This document shows positions 23,467 to 30,860 of a stretch of DNA of 36,777 nt, piece after piece. The DNA lies in assembly GCA_930989305.1 (NCBI GenBank), contig CAKNLF010000012.1, positions 1 through 36,777 on the forward strand, given 5' to 3'. The translations under genes and the position numbers were made by a program. Position 1 is the first letter of the stretch; the number at the start of each line of letters is the position of its first letter. The stretch comes from an uncultured Roseburia sp. GTDB lineage: Bacteria; Bacillota; Clostridia; Lachnospirales; Lachnospiraceae. Below the pieces are notes generated by a model. It was not told the origin of the DNA, did not search any database, and saw only the letters and a program-made list of their open reading frames with translations.

Positions 23467-23888
23467 CCGCCGATCCGGCGTTTCATTACCACTCTGGTTC
23501 CTTTTCCCGGGCTGGAATACACCTGCACATCATCCATAAAGGCTTCCATAAACGCGAAGCCCATACCGGACCGTTCCAGCTCGGGTCTGGTGGTAAACAT
23601 CGGCTCCATGGCCTGTTTGATATTGATGATCCCCACTCCCTCATCGGTAATGCCAATGGTCACAGTGGATCCTATGACCGTACACTCCAGAAATATTTTT
23701 CCCGATCCCTGCCGGTACCCGTGTATGATGCAGTTTGTCACTGCCTCAGAGACCGCGGTCTTTACATCCGCAAGCTCGTCGATAGTGGGATTCAGGGGAC
23801 TGATAAAGGCTGCCACCGCCATCCTGGCAAAACCTTCATTTTCCGACCTGGCGTCAAATACGATCTGCATCTCATTTTGTTTTTCCAT
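23463..23888 (-). CDS. spoIIAB: Anti-sigma F factor / serine kinase SpoIIAB
   Basis: A 141-residue GHKL ATPase that binds sigma-F and phosphorylates SpoIIAA. The N-box VSEAVTNCIIHGY, the G1 box DEGVGI and the G2-type ERSGMGFAFM are all present, and the ending is GTRVVMKRRIGG. AGGGAGG five bases before the ATG at 23886-23888 fixes the start; a further in-frame ATG at 23909, overlapping the end of spoIIAA, has no ribosome site. It overlaps sigF by four bases. Confidence 0.96.
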   Translation of the reverse strand: MEKQNEMQIVFDARSENEGFARMAVAAFISPLNPTIDELADVKTAVSEAVTNCIIHGYRQGSGKIFLECTVIGSTVTIGITDEGVGIINIKQAMEPMFTTRPELERSGMGFAFMEAFMDDVQVYSSPGKGTRVVMKRRIGG

Positions 23889-23901
23889 GGTATCCTCCCT
23901 G

Positions 23902-24225
23902 TTATTCATCCTGATCCTCCTCTACTTTTACAAGTTTATACAGACCTGCCATAGAAAATATTTTCCGTACCCGCTCATTTTTCAGATGCACGGCCTTTAC
24001 CTTCCCGCCTGCAAATCCCATGTTCCTGCATCTTCCCAGAATAACCCCGATCCCGGAACTGTCCATAAACTCCGTCTCCGAAAAATCAAAGATCACTGTC
24101 TGTATCCGGTAGGTATCCACAGCCAGATCCGCCCGGGCCTGTATTTGACTGGCCACATGATGATCCAGTTCCCTGGGCACATATATGGTCAGGCTGGCGC
24201 CCTTTACCTCATATTGAAAATCCAT
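23902..24225 (-). CDS. spoIIAA: Anti-anti-sigma factor SpoIIAA
   Basis: A 107-residue STAS-domain protein. The phosphorylation site is the serine in EFMDSSGIGVILGR, and LDHHVASQIQARAD with the C-terminal FSMAGLYKLVKV complete the fold. In its unphosphorylated state it frees sigma-F from SpoIIAB. The ATG at 24223-24225 follows AAAGGAG by five bases; a longer frame exists upstream but has no site. It is first in spoIIAA-spoIIAB-sigF. Directly upstream is a terminator-like hairpin (24247-24278), which leaves little room for a promoter. Confidence 0.96.
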   Translation of the reverse strand: MDFQYEVKGASLTIYVPRELDHHVASQIQARADLAVDTYRIQTVIFDFSETEFMDSSGIGVILGRCRNMGFAGGKVKAVHLKNERVRKIFSMAGLYKLVKVEEDQDE

Positions 24226-24246
24226 ACTTACTCCTTTCCCGTGAAA

Positions 24247-24278
24247 CAAAAAAGACGCCATATCCCTATGACGTCTTT
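24247..24278 (-). terminator. Terminator between the TPR gene and spoIIAA
   Basis: AAAGACGCCATA (24251-24262) and TATGACGTCTTT (24267-24278) pair with one G-U around a 4-base loop; on the minus strand TTTTTTG follows. It lies 33 bases after the TPR gene and ends only 21 bases before the spoIIAA start codon. Confidence 0.75.
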
Positions 24279-24310
24279 CGTAAAATTTCATATATATTTT
24301 TTATTATAAG

Positions 24311-24943
24311 CTAATTGTTGCCGGTATCTGCGTTATTTCCCTCATTGTCATTTCCGGAAGCATCTCCGTCGGCGGAATCGCTGATCCCGTATTCCTCTTT
24401 ATGAGAATTGATAAAATTAATGCAGTTTTGCGATTCGCTCTTGATACTGCTGGAAGCGCCGTCCTGATCCACTACCACCTGGAACCATTTTGCCGCGTTG
24501 GTTCCGTCCTTCTGCTGATAATAACAGTGCGCCAGGTAATAAGCCGCTCTGCCGTCCTTATAGGACTGATCCGTGTTCATGATCTCCATAAACTGGCTGA
24601 TGGCATCCTCGTAATTGCCGTTTGTATATTCTCTTACCGCCGATACATACTGATCCTCCAAAACGGTGTCTTTTACCGTGTCGAACACTTCGGTGTAGAT
24701 CGTCTTGGCATCATCGCTGAACAGATCTGAATTGACTCCGTCCAGATCCTTGGCAGCCTGTTCATAATCCTTGTCCGAATATGCGGTATATGCTTTCAGG
24801 AGAGCATCATAAGCCGCTGCCGTATCCTCCGCGGAAGAAGATGAAGCTTTTGCTTCTTCGATCTGCTGATTCAGACTGTCGATCTCATTCTGGAGACTCT
24901 GAACATCCTGATCCCGGGTGGAAAGCTGTTCATTTGCCTGCAC
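24311..24943 (-). CDS. TPR membrane protein, C-terminal part (separated by frameshift)
   Basis: The downstream part of the gene starting at 25778. Reading backward from here the frame continues upstream of the GTG at 24943 as RQRAQNDANSALV, exactly what should follow the membrane helix of the other part, so this is not an independent gene. It has a coiled coil (LSTRDQDVQSLQNEIDSLNQQIEEA, about 7-31), two tetratricopeptide-like units (DYEQAAKDLDG; NYEDAISQFMEIMNTDQSYKDGRAAYYLAHCYYQQKDG) and a Gly/Asp/Asn-rich tail. It would lie outside the membrane, carried by the helix of the upstream part. The function is unknown; probably a scaffold. Confidence 0.75.
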   Translation of the reverse strand: MQANEQLSTRDQDVQSLQNEIDSLNQQIEEAKASSSSAEDTAAAYDALLKAYTAYSDKDYEQAAKDLDGVNSDLFSDDAKTIYTEVFDTVKDTVLEDQYVSAVREYTNGNYEDAISQFMEIMNTDQSYKDGRAAYYLAHCYYQQKDGTNAAKWFQVVVDQDGASSSIKSESQNCINFINSHKEEYGISDSADGDASGNDNEGNNADTGNN

Positions 24944-24959
24944 CAGCGCGCTGTTGGCG

Positions 24960-25778
24960 TCATTCTGGGCCCGCTGACGGACTCCGGATCACAAGGAAAC
25001 ATACTACCGCTATGCCGATAGCGGCTCCTACCAGGATGTTTACCACGGACATAAGCGTTGTGTTATCTTTGAAACGCCGGGGGCGGATGATAATGTCGTT
25101 TCCGCTCTCATAGGTCACTGTATCTTTGTCCCCTTTTTCTTTTCCGGATCCCTTTCCCCCATCTTTCAGATGCTCGCTGCATTCCTGAAGATAGGTCATA
25201 GTCGTAATATTGTTTTTGTCCACTTTCGCGGCCGCTTTCAGACATTTTTTCGCCAGGTCGTATTTTTCCTCTTTGATATAAAGCAGCGCCAGCAGCTGCT
25301 GCCCTTTTACCAGTTTCGGATTCTCAGAGACGACTTTTTTCAGCTGTATCACTGCCAGATCCTCGTTGCCCTGACGGCAGTACAGAAGTGTCTGATTAAA
25401 TTTCTTGATAGTCTGGTTCAGCTTTTCCAAATACACATTGTTGCTCTGGATCTTTCTGAGATATTCTGAAGCCGGATTGTCATCCGGGATCAGACTTTTG
25501 CTGATCACCCATTCGCTGAGGGCGTCAACTGCTTCGCCCATTTCAAAATAGACCAGTCCCAGCAGATTTCTGGCGTCCATATTCATTTTATTGTAACGCA
25601 GGCTGAGTTTCAAATCATCAATGGCACCGCTGAGATTACGCACCTTTGCCTTGGCAAGGCCGTCATTGTACAGCCGGTTTGAAACAGCCTGTATCTTTTT
25701 GATTACCCGCACATCGGCTTCACAGTTTGGACAGGTATCCGTACTGTCAAGCTGCGCGCCACAATTATAACAAAACAT
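24960..25778 (-). CDS. Zinc-ribbon/TPR membrane protein, N-terminal part (frameshifted)
   Basis: The start ATG at 25778 opens with a zinc ribbon (Cys3, 6, 16 and 19: CYNCGAQL...CPNC), followed by about four TPR units (VSNRLYNDGLAKAKVRNLSGAIDDLKLSL; ARNLLGLVYFEMGEAVDALSEW; NEDLAVIQLKKVVSENP; KYDLAKKCLKAAAKV), a lysine/glycine-rich linker, and one membrane helix (about 240-263). The frame then turns into IRSPSAGPE and stops at 24960, while the expected continuation is two bases out of phase. This indicates loss of two bases (or gain of one) near 24975-24985, in a C/G-rich stretch. Intact relatives in Lachnospiraceae appear to be single proteins of about 480 residues. It lies after a 45-residue gene and folC. 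Confidence 0.8.
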   Translation of the reverse strand: MFCYNCGAQLDSTDTCPNCEADVRVIKKIQAVSNRLYNDGLAKAKVRNLSGAIDDLKLSLRYNKMNMDARNLLGLVYFEMGEAVDALSEWVISKSLIPDDNPASEYLRKIQSNNVYLEKLNQTIKKFNQTLLYCRQGNEDLAVIQLKKVVSENPKLVKGQQLLALLYIKEEKYDLAKKCLKAAAKVDKNNITTMTYLQECSEHLKDGGKGSGKEKGDKDTVTYESGNDIIIRPRRFKDNTTLMSVVNILVGAAIGIAVVCFLVIRSPSAGPE

Positions 25779-25792
25779 ACAGCAAGCCTCCG

Positions 25793-25930
25793 TTATTTTT
25801 TACTCTCTTTCATCATTTCCTGTAAGATATCCATCATATCTGTCATATCACGGTTGTAGATCGCGTCTTCCGCTTCTTCGATTTCCATACTGGGTTTATA
25901 CTTTTTCAGTTCTTCTTCAAAATCGATCAT
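25793..25930 (-). CDS. Conserved-looking 45-residue acidic protein
   Basis: Forty-five residues, from the ATG at 25928-25930 with AGGAGG nine bases upstream. It overlaps the end of folC by four bases (ATGA) and precedes the TPR gene by 14 bases, so it is translated as part of that cluster. It is acidic, helical (DFEEELKKYKPSMEIEEAED; DMMDILQEMMKES) and methionine-rich, with no known domain. Tight spacing and a good ribosome site support that it is real; the function is unknown. Confidence 0.7.
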   Translation of the reverse strand: MIDFEEELKKYKPSMEIEEAEDAIYNRDMTDMMDILQEMMKESKK

Positions 25931-27285
25931 TTCTGTTCCTCCTGTTTTATCGTCTTTATATAGTTTCTCAATGCTCCGATAAAATAAAGGGAGCCGGTAC
26001 AAAACAATTTCTGTCCGGGTGACTTTTTCCGGTACACACTTTGAAAAGCTTCCCTGTAATCATGAAAACAGGAGGTATCCTCCCTTCCGTCTTCCTGAAA
26101 AGTTTTCAAAAGTTCTGTTTCCGAAAGTCCCCGCTGTCCCGGGATCAGCGTAACCGTTACAGATTCCCACAGCTGCGCTTTTGTCAGGAGCCGTATGGTC
26201 TCGTGATAATCCTTTTCCTTTACCATGGAAAACAAAAGCAGCGGTTTTTTGGAATCCTCCCGGCACAAAAAGGCCGCTGTCCGGATAAACTCCCGGATTC
26301 CCGCCGTATTATGGGCTCCGTCCAGATAGATCTCCGGCCGGATTTCTTCCATCCTGCCCGGCCACCGGGCGTTTTGCAGACCTGTCCGAATGGCCTCATC
26401 CCATTTTCCGTCCCCCCGGGTCAGCATTCTTACCGCAGTTACCGCCAGGGCTCCGTTCATAGCCTGATACGCCGACACAAAGGGAATGTTCCAGCTTGTG
26501 CCATTATCATACTCAGTAAATATGGAAAAATCAATGAATTTATTCTTAATTTCACGAATTTTACACATATCCGGCCGTATAACACAGCAGGGACAGCCCA
26601 GCTCACGGGCTTTTTGTTCAATCACAGCCGCTCCTTCCTCACTGGTCCCGTCGCATACTACCGGCACCCCCGGCTTCAGGATCCCCGCCTTTTCACCGGC
26701 GATCTTTTCTATAGTATCTCCCAGTATTTCCGTATGCTCCAGGCTGATAGAAGTGATCACAGTCACAAGGGGACGGCTGATACTGTTGGTGGCGTCCAGT
26801 CTGCCCCCCAGCCCCGTTTCCAAAACAGCGTATTCCACTCCGGCTCTGCTGAATAATACCACACCCATTGCAAAAATAAACTCGAAAAACGTAGGGTGGG
26901 GAAAATTTTTCTTTTTCATAATATCCACCGCCAGGGAAACTTCTCTGTACGCCTCCAGAAACTCCTCTTTGGAACACATTGCTCCGTCTATCACAAAACG
27001 CTCCCGGATATCCTCCAGATGGGGAGAAGTGAACAGACCTGTCTTTTTCCCTGCCGCCCTCAGGATATGGTCCAGAAACATGCAGACGCTTCCCTTGCCG
27101 TTGCTTCCCGCCACATGGATGATCTTCATCTGATCCTGTGGATTTCCCAGAGTGCCCAGCAGCTCTTTTGTATGATCCAGACTGTTCTTTTTTGTAAATT
27201 TCGGAATGCTCAGCAGATACTCCACCGCATTTTTGTATTGTACTCCGGTTTCTTCCTTACACATTGCGTTTTCCTCTTGTTTCAT
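25927..27285 (-). CDS. folC: Bifunctional folylpolyglutamate synthase / dihydrofolate synthase
   Basis: About 450 residues, a Mur-ligase-type enzyme that adds glutamate to folates (and to dihydropteroate). The P-loop HVAGSNGKGSVCMFLDHIL (about 57-75), FTSPHLEDIRERF, the HPTFFEF and ETGLGGRLDATN segments, TSISLEHTEILGDTIEKIAGEKAGI, and the C-terminal LDGAHN are diagnostic. The start is uncertain: ATG at 27285 has a weak site, ATG at 27264 follows AGAGGA. A terminator lies just before it (27300-27334), so expression by read-through from valS or a hidden promoter is implied. It overlaps the 45-residue gene. Confidence 0.95.
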   Translation of the reverse strand: MKQEENAMCKEETGVQYKNAVEYLLSIPKFTKKNSLDHTKELLGTLGNPQDQMKIIHVAGSNGKGSVCMFLDHILRAAGKKTGLFTSPHLEDIRERFVIDGAMCSKEEFLEAYREVSLAVDIMKKKNFPHPTFFEFIFAMGVVLFSRAGVEYAVLETGLGGRLDATNSISRPLVTVITSISLEHTEILGDTIEKIAGEKAGILKPGVPVVCDGTSEEGAAVIEQKARELGCPCCVIRPDMCKIREIKNKFIDFSIFTEYDNGTSWNIPFVSAYQAMNGALAVTAVRMLTRGDGKWDEAIRTGLQNARWPGRMEEIRPEIYLDGAHNTAGIREFIRTAAFLCREDSKKPLLLFSMVKEKDYHETIRLLTKAQLWESVTVTLIPGQRGLSETELLKTFQEDGREDTSCFHDYREAFQSVYRKKSPGQKLFCTGSLYFIGALRNYIKTIKQEEQK

Positions 27286-27299
27286 TTAAACTTTCTTCT

Positions 27300-27334
27300 G
27301 CAATAAAACAAAAGTGTGCATGGCACACTTTTGT
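27300..27334 (-). terminator. Terminator after valS
   Basis: ACAAAAGTGTGC (27308-27319) pairs perfectly with GCACACTTTTGT (27323-27334) around three bases; on the minus strand it is followed by TTTTATTG. It stands 6 bases after the valS stop and 15-23 bases before folC. Confidence 0.85.
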
Positions 27335-27340
27335 CTCTTT

Positions 27341-29989
27341 TTACTGTATCTGAGCCAGACGCTCCTGCACGTCAGACATCATTTTTTTGTATTTTTCCAG
27401 TTTTCCTTTTTCTTCCTCTACTTTCGCCTGGGGAGCTTTGCTGAGGAATTTTTCATTATTCAGCATACCGTTGGAACGGGCCAGCTCTTTTTCCAGTTTT
27501 GCTTTTTCCTTTTCCAGACGTTCTTTTTCTTTTTTCATATCCACCAGGTCTTCCAGAGGCACATAAACTACCGCATGGGGAATGACTACCGATACGGCAT
27601 TGTCCGGGATTCCGGTCTTGTCTGTCTGCACATGGAACTCCGCGGCGCTGAACAGATGACCGTAATTTTCTTTCAGACTGTCATATTCTTCCAGAAGTTT
27701 AACGTCTTCGGAAACCATATAGAATTTCGCTTTCCTGCTTGGCGGCACGTCCATTTCCGCACGGAGGTTTCGCACTCCTTTTACCAGCACCTTCAATTTT
27801 TCTATGGCGTCTTCCTGAGCCGGGAAGTTCCATTCATCTTTGTATTCCGGCCAGGAAGCCAGCATAATGGTTTCTTCTTCCGGATGAAGGGTGCAGAATA
27901 TTTCTTCTGTAATAAAAGGCATAAAGGGGTGGAGCAGCTTCAAGGCGTTGGTCAGCACCTCTTTTAAGGTCCACAGCGCGCTTTCGGCTTTCATTTCCGG
28001 ATTTTCTTTGTTGTATATACGTACTTTCGCAAGTTCAATATACCAGTCGCAGAATTCCTCCCAGATAAAATCGTAAACTTTCTGCACTGCAATGCCAAGT
28101 TCGAACTTATCCATATTTTCCGTTACGTCTTTTGCCAGCGTATTTACTTTTGACAGGATCCATTTGTCCGCCGGTTTGAGATCCTTTTCTTCCGGTTTGG
28201 CGATTTCCTGATCCCCAAGATTCATCATGATAAATCTGGAAGCGTTCCATACTTTATTGGCAAAGTTTCTGCTGGACTCTACACGTTCCCAGTAAAAACG
28301 CATATCATTGCCCGGCGCGTTTCCTGTTATCAGAGTCAGACGCAGAGCGTCCGCTCCGTATTTGTCAATGACTTCCAGCGGATCGATACCGTTGCCCAGG
28401 GATTTGCTCATCTTTCTTCCCTGGGAATCCCTTACAAGTCCGTGGATCAGCACCGTATGGAAAGGTTCCGTGCCGGTCTGTTCCAGAGCGGAAAATACCA
28501 TACGGATTACCCAGAAAAAGATAATGTCGTAACCGGTAACAAGCACGTCCGTAGGATAGAAATAATCCAGCTCTTCTGTCTTTTGGGGCCATCCCAAAGT
28601 GGAAAAAGGCCACAGAGCGGAGGAAAACCAGGTATCCAGAGTATCTTCATCCTGTTTAAAATGAGTGCATCCGCATTTCGGACATTTCTCCGGCATCTCT
28701 TTCGCCACTACCATCTCTCCGCATTCCTGGCAGTAATATGCAGGGATCCGGTGTCCCCACCAGAGCTGTCTGGAAATACACCAGTCCCGGATGCCTTCCA
28801 GCCAGTGCATATATGTTTTTCCAAAGCTCTCCGGTACAAATTTCAGCCGTCCGGATGTCAGGGCTTCAATAGCCGGCTTTGCCATTTCATCCATTTTTAC
28901 GAACCACTGGGGCTTTACCATAGGCTCTACCGTGGTTTTGCAACGGTCATGGGTTCCCACGTTGTGTACGTGAGGCTCTACCCGCACCAGCAGTCCCATT
29001 TCATCCAGTTTTTCCACAATAGCTTTTCTGGCTTCGTAACGGTCCATGCCCTGGTAGATTCCGGCATTTTCGTTCATTGTGGCGTCATCGTTCATTACAT
29101 TGATTTCCGGCAGATTATGGCGTTTTCCCACTTCAAAGTCGTTGGGGTCATGGGCGGGTGTGATCTTCACGCATCCGGTACCGAATTCTTTGTCTACATA
29201 CGCGTCCGCTACAACCGGGATCTCTCTGTTTACGATAGGCAGGATCAGCGTCTTGCCCACAAGGTCTGTATATCTGTCGTCATCGGGATTTACCGCTACC
29301 GCCGTATCTCCCAGCATAGTTTCCGGACGGGTAGTTGCGATTTCCACAAATCTGCCTTCTTCTCCGGCAACAGGATATTTAATGTGCCAGAAATGGCCTT
29401 CCTGCTCCACATGCTCTACTTCCGCGTCTGAAATTGATGTTTTGCAGACCGGACACCAGTTGATGATCCTGGATCCTTTATATATATATCCCTTATTATA
29501 CAGACGGATAAATACTTCTTTTACCGCCTCGGAACATCCTTCGTCCATGGTAAAACGCTCTCTGTCCCAGTCCGCGGAAGATCCCAGCTTCTTTAACTGA
29601 TTTACGATCCTTCCGCCGTATTCTTCTTTCCATTCCCAGGCATACTTTAAAAATTCCTCTCTGGTCAGGTCGGATTTTTCAATGCCCTCGCTTTTTAATT
29701 TGTCGATTACCTTTACTTCTGTGGCAATGGCCGCGTGATCTGTGCCAGGCTGCCACAAAGCGGAATATCCCTGCATTCTTTTATAACGGATCAGGATATC
29801 CTGCATCGTATTGTCCAGGGCATGTCCCATATGCAGCTGCCCTGTAATATTTGGAGGAGGCATTACAATGGTAAACGGTTTCTTGCTCCTGTCCACTTCC
29901 GCATGGAAATATTTGTTATCTTCCCACTTTTTATAAAGACGTTCTTCCAGGTCTTTCGGGTTATAAGTTTTTTCCAACTCTTTGCTCAT
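27341..29989 (-). CDS. valS: Valyl-tRNA synthetase
   Basis: An 882-residue class I aminoacyl-tRNA synthetase charging tRNA-Val. The first signature is HMGH (53-56 in [15 protein letters not shown]), and the second is KMSKS in [17 protein letters not shown] at about 530. Also present are the editing domain [17 protein letters not shown], the zinc-binding [15 protein letters not shown] and CQECGEMV...CPKCGCTH clusters, the anticodon-binding domain, and a C-terminal coiled coil ([28 protein letters not shown]). AGGAG precedes the ATG. It is controlled by the T-box leader at 30032-30322. Confidence 0.99.
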   Translation of the reverse strand: MSKELEKTYNPKDLEERLYKKWEDNKYFHAEVDRSKKPFTIVMPPPNITGQLHMGHALDNTMQDILIRYKRMQGYSALWQPGTDHAAIATEVKVIDKLKSEGIEKSDLTREEFLKYAWEWKEEYGGRIVNQLKKLGSSADWDRERFTMDEGCSEAVKEVFIRLYNKGYIYKGSRIINWCPVCKTSISDAEVEHVEQEGHFWHIKYPVAGEEGRFVEIATTRPETMLGDTAVAVNPDDDRYTDLVGKTLILPIVNREIPVVADAYVDKEFGTGCVKITPAHDPNDFEVGKRHNLPEINVMNDDATMNENAGIYQGMDRYEARKAIVEKLDEMGLLVRVEPHVHNVGTHDRCKTTVEPMVKPQWFVKMDEMAKPAIEALTSGRLKFVPESFGKTYMHWLEGIRDWCISRQLWWGHRIPAYYCQECGEMVVAKEMPEKCPKCGCTHFKQDEDTLDTWFSSALWPFSTLGWPQKTEELDYFYPTDVLVTGYDIIFFWVIRMVFSALEQTGTEPFHTVLIHGLVRDSQGRKMSKSLGNGIDPLEVIDKYGADALRLTLITGNAPGNDMRFYWERVESSRNFANKVWNASRFIMMNLGDQEIAKPEEKDLKPADKWILSKVNTLAKDVTENMDKFELGIAVQKVYDFIWEEFCDWYIELAKVRIYNKENPEMKAESALWTLKEVLTNALKLLHPFMPFITEEIFCTLHPEEETIMLASWPEYKDEWNFPAQEDAIEKLKVLVKGVRNLRAEMDVPPSRKAKFYMVSEDVKLLEEYDSLKENYGHLFSAAEFHVQTDKTGIPDNAVSVVIPHAVVYVPLEDLVDMKKEKERLEKEKAKLEKELARSNGMLNNEKFLSKAPQAKVEEEKGKLEKYKKMMSDVQERLAQIQ

Positions 29990-30031
29990 TCCTGTTCTCC
30001 TTTATCAGATAGTAATCGTCCCGCCGGCAAT

Positions 30032-30322
30032 AAAAAAACCCTTTCCCGGACATCCGGGAAGGGCGAAAAACCGCGGTACCACCTTCCTTATATGGCAGCT
30101 CCGCCATATATCTCATTTCTGTATCCATCATTCTGTAACGGGAATTCCCGGGAAAACCTACCCGCCGCAGTCTCTGCAAGACTCCGGGTTCAGCTCTCCG
30201 GCTCCAAAGCTACCTTCCACAGTCCGCTCTCCGGTCCGCCTTTCAGCCTGGGGCAGTCCTCTCTGAGGGTGCGCGCCCTGTGTACTCCTCTTTGTCATCG
30301 CCTTTGCGATTTATGTTTCAAT
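30032..30322 (-). promoter_or_regulatory. Valine-specific T-box riboswitch of valS
   Basis: On the minus strand AAGGTGGTACCGCGG (30071-30085) is the T-box antiterminator sequence. It is followed by a terminator whose arms are 30039-30050 and 30053-30063, with a T-run at 30032-30038. Upstream stem I elements are visible: GAGGAGTA, AGAGAG, and the apical GCTGAAAGGC. In the specifier region a GUA (Val) triplet occurs at 30211-30213, within GAAGGTAGCTT. Uncharged tRNA-Val should pair here and permit valS transcription. Confidence 0.93.
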
Positions 30323-30326
30323 GCTA

Positions 30327-30355
30327 ATAATAATCAACAAAAATCCCCTTGTCAA
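30327..30355 (-). promoter_or_regulatory. Promoter of the valS T-box transcript
   Basis: TTGACA (30350-30355), 17 bp, TATTAT (30327-30332), all on the minus strand; transcription starts near 30320, immediately before the T-box stem I. Confidence 0.85.
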
Positions 30356-30361
30356 GCTTAT

Positions 30362-30622
30362 TTACACTTCCGGGATCTGTTTCTGCTCATTGCAGAACTT
30401 TTCATATTCACAGTCTCTGTCCAGATTTTCCGCGATCACAGTCTTTAATTGATCCGCAAACTTCCGGCCCCGCTCCACTTCTCCGCCGGTTCCGTGATAA
30501 GCGGTCACATTGATGATCGTATTGATCATCAGGATCATCTCCTCCGCGAAATTATCCGCAGAAGTAAAGGACGCGTCCAGCTCCAGCTGATTTTTTTCTA
30601 TATCAAGTTTAAAATCGATCAC
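30362..30622 (-). CDS. Small hypothetical protein
   Basis: Eighty-six residues from a GTG at 30620-30622 with GGGAGG eight bases upstream. Longer in-frame starts have no ribosome site. The sequence is acidic with a helical middle (SADNFAEEMILMINTIINVTAYHG) and a C-terminal CEYEKFCNEQKQIPEV. I do not recognise the family. It ends seven bases before the -35 box of valS, with no own terminator, so its message may run into the valS leader. It is divergent from the DUF6320 gene. Confidence 0.65.
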   Translation of the reverse strand: MIDFKLDIEKNQLELDASFTSADNFAEEMILMINTIINVTAYHGTGGEVERGRKFADQLKTVIAENLDRDCEYEKFCNEQKQIPEV

Positions 30623-30759
30623 TTTCCTATCCTCCCTGTCTATTTTCCGTATTCCATCCGTATCCGAATGGTTTTCTCTTATTATACAAAAATCCCTGAT
30701 CGCTGTAAACAAAACACAGAAAAAACATAGCCTTTCTATTTTATTAAAATTTTTTTAAT

Positions 30760-30788
30760 TGACACCTGCTTTCTGTAAACTTAATATA
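30760..30788 (+). promoter_or_regulatory. Promoter of the DUF6320 gene
   Basis: TTGACA (30760-30765), 17 bp, TAATAT (30783-30788). An overlapping TATAAT (30786-30791) is at 20 bp and less likely. The leader is about 65 bases. Confidence 0.65.
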
Positions 30789-30860
30789 ATCTTAAACACG
30801 TACCTGGCGAAGGCTGCATCATTCGCAAAGGTGCAGATTCAGTCAGGAGATATCATTGTT

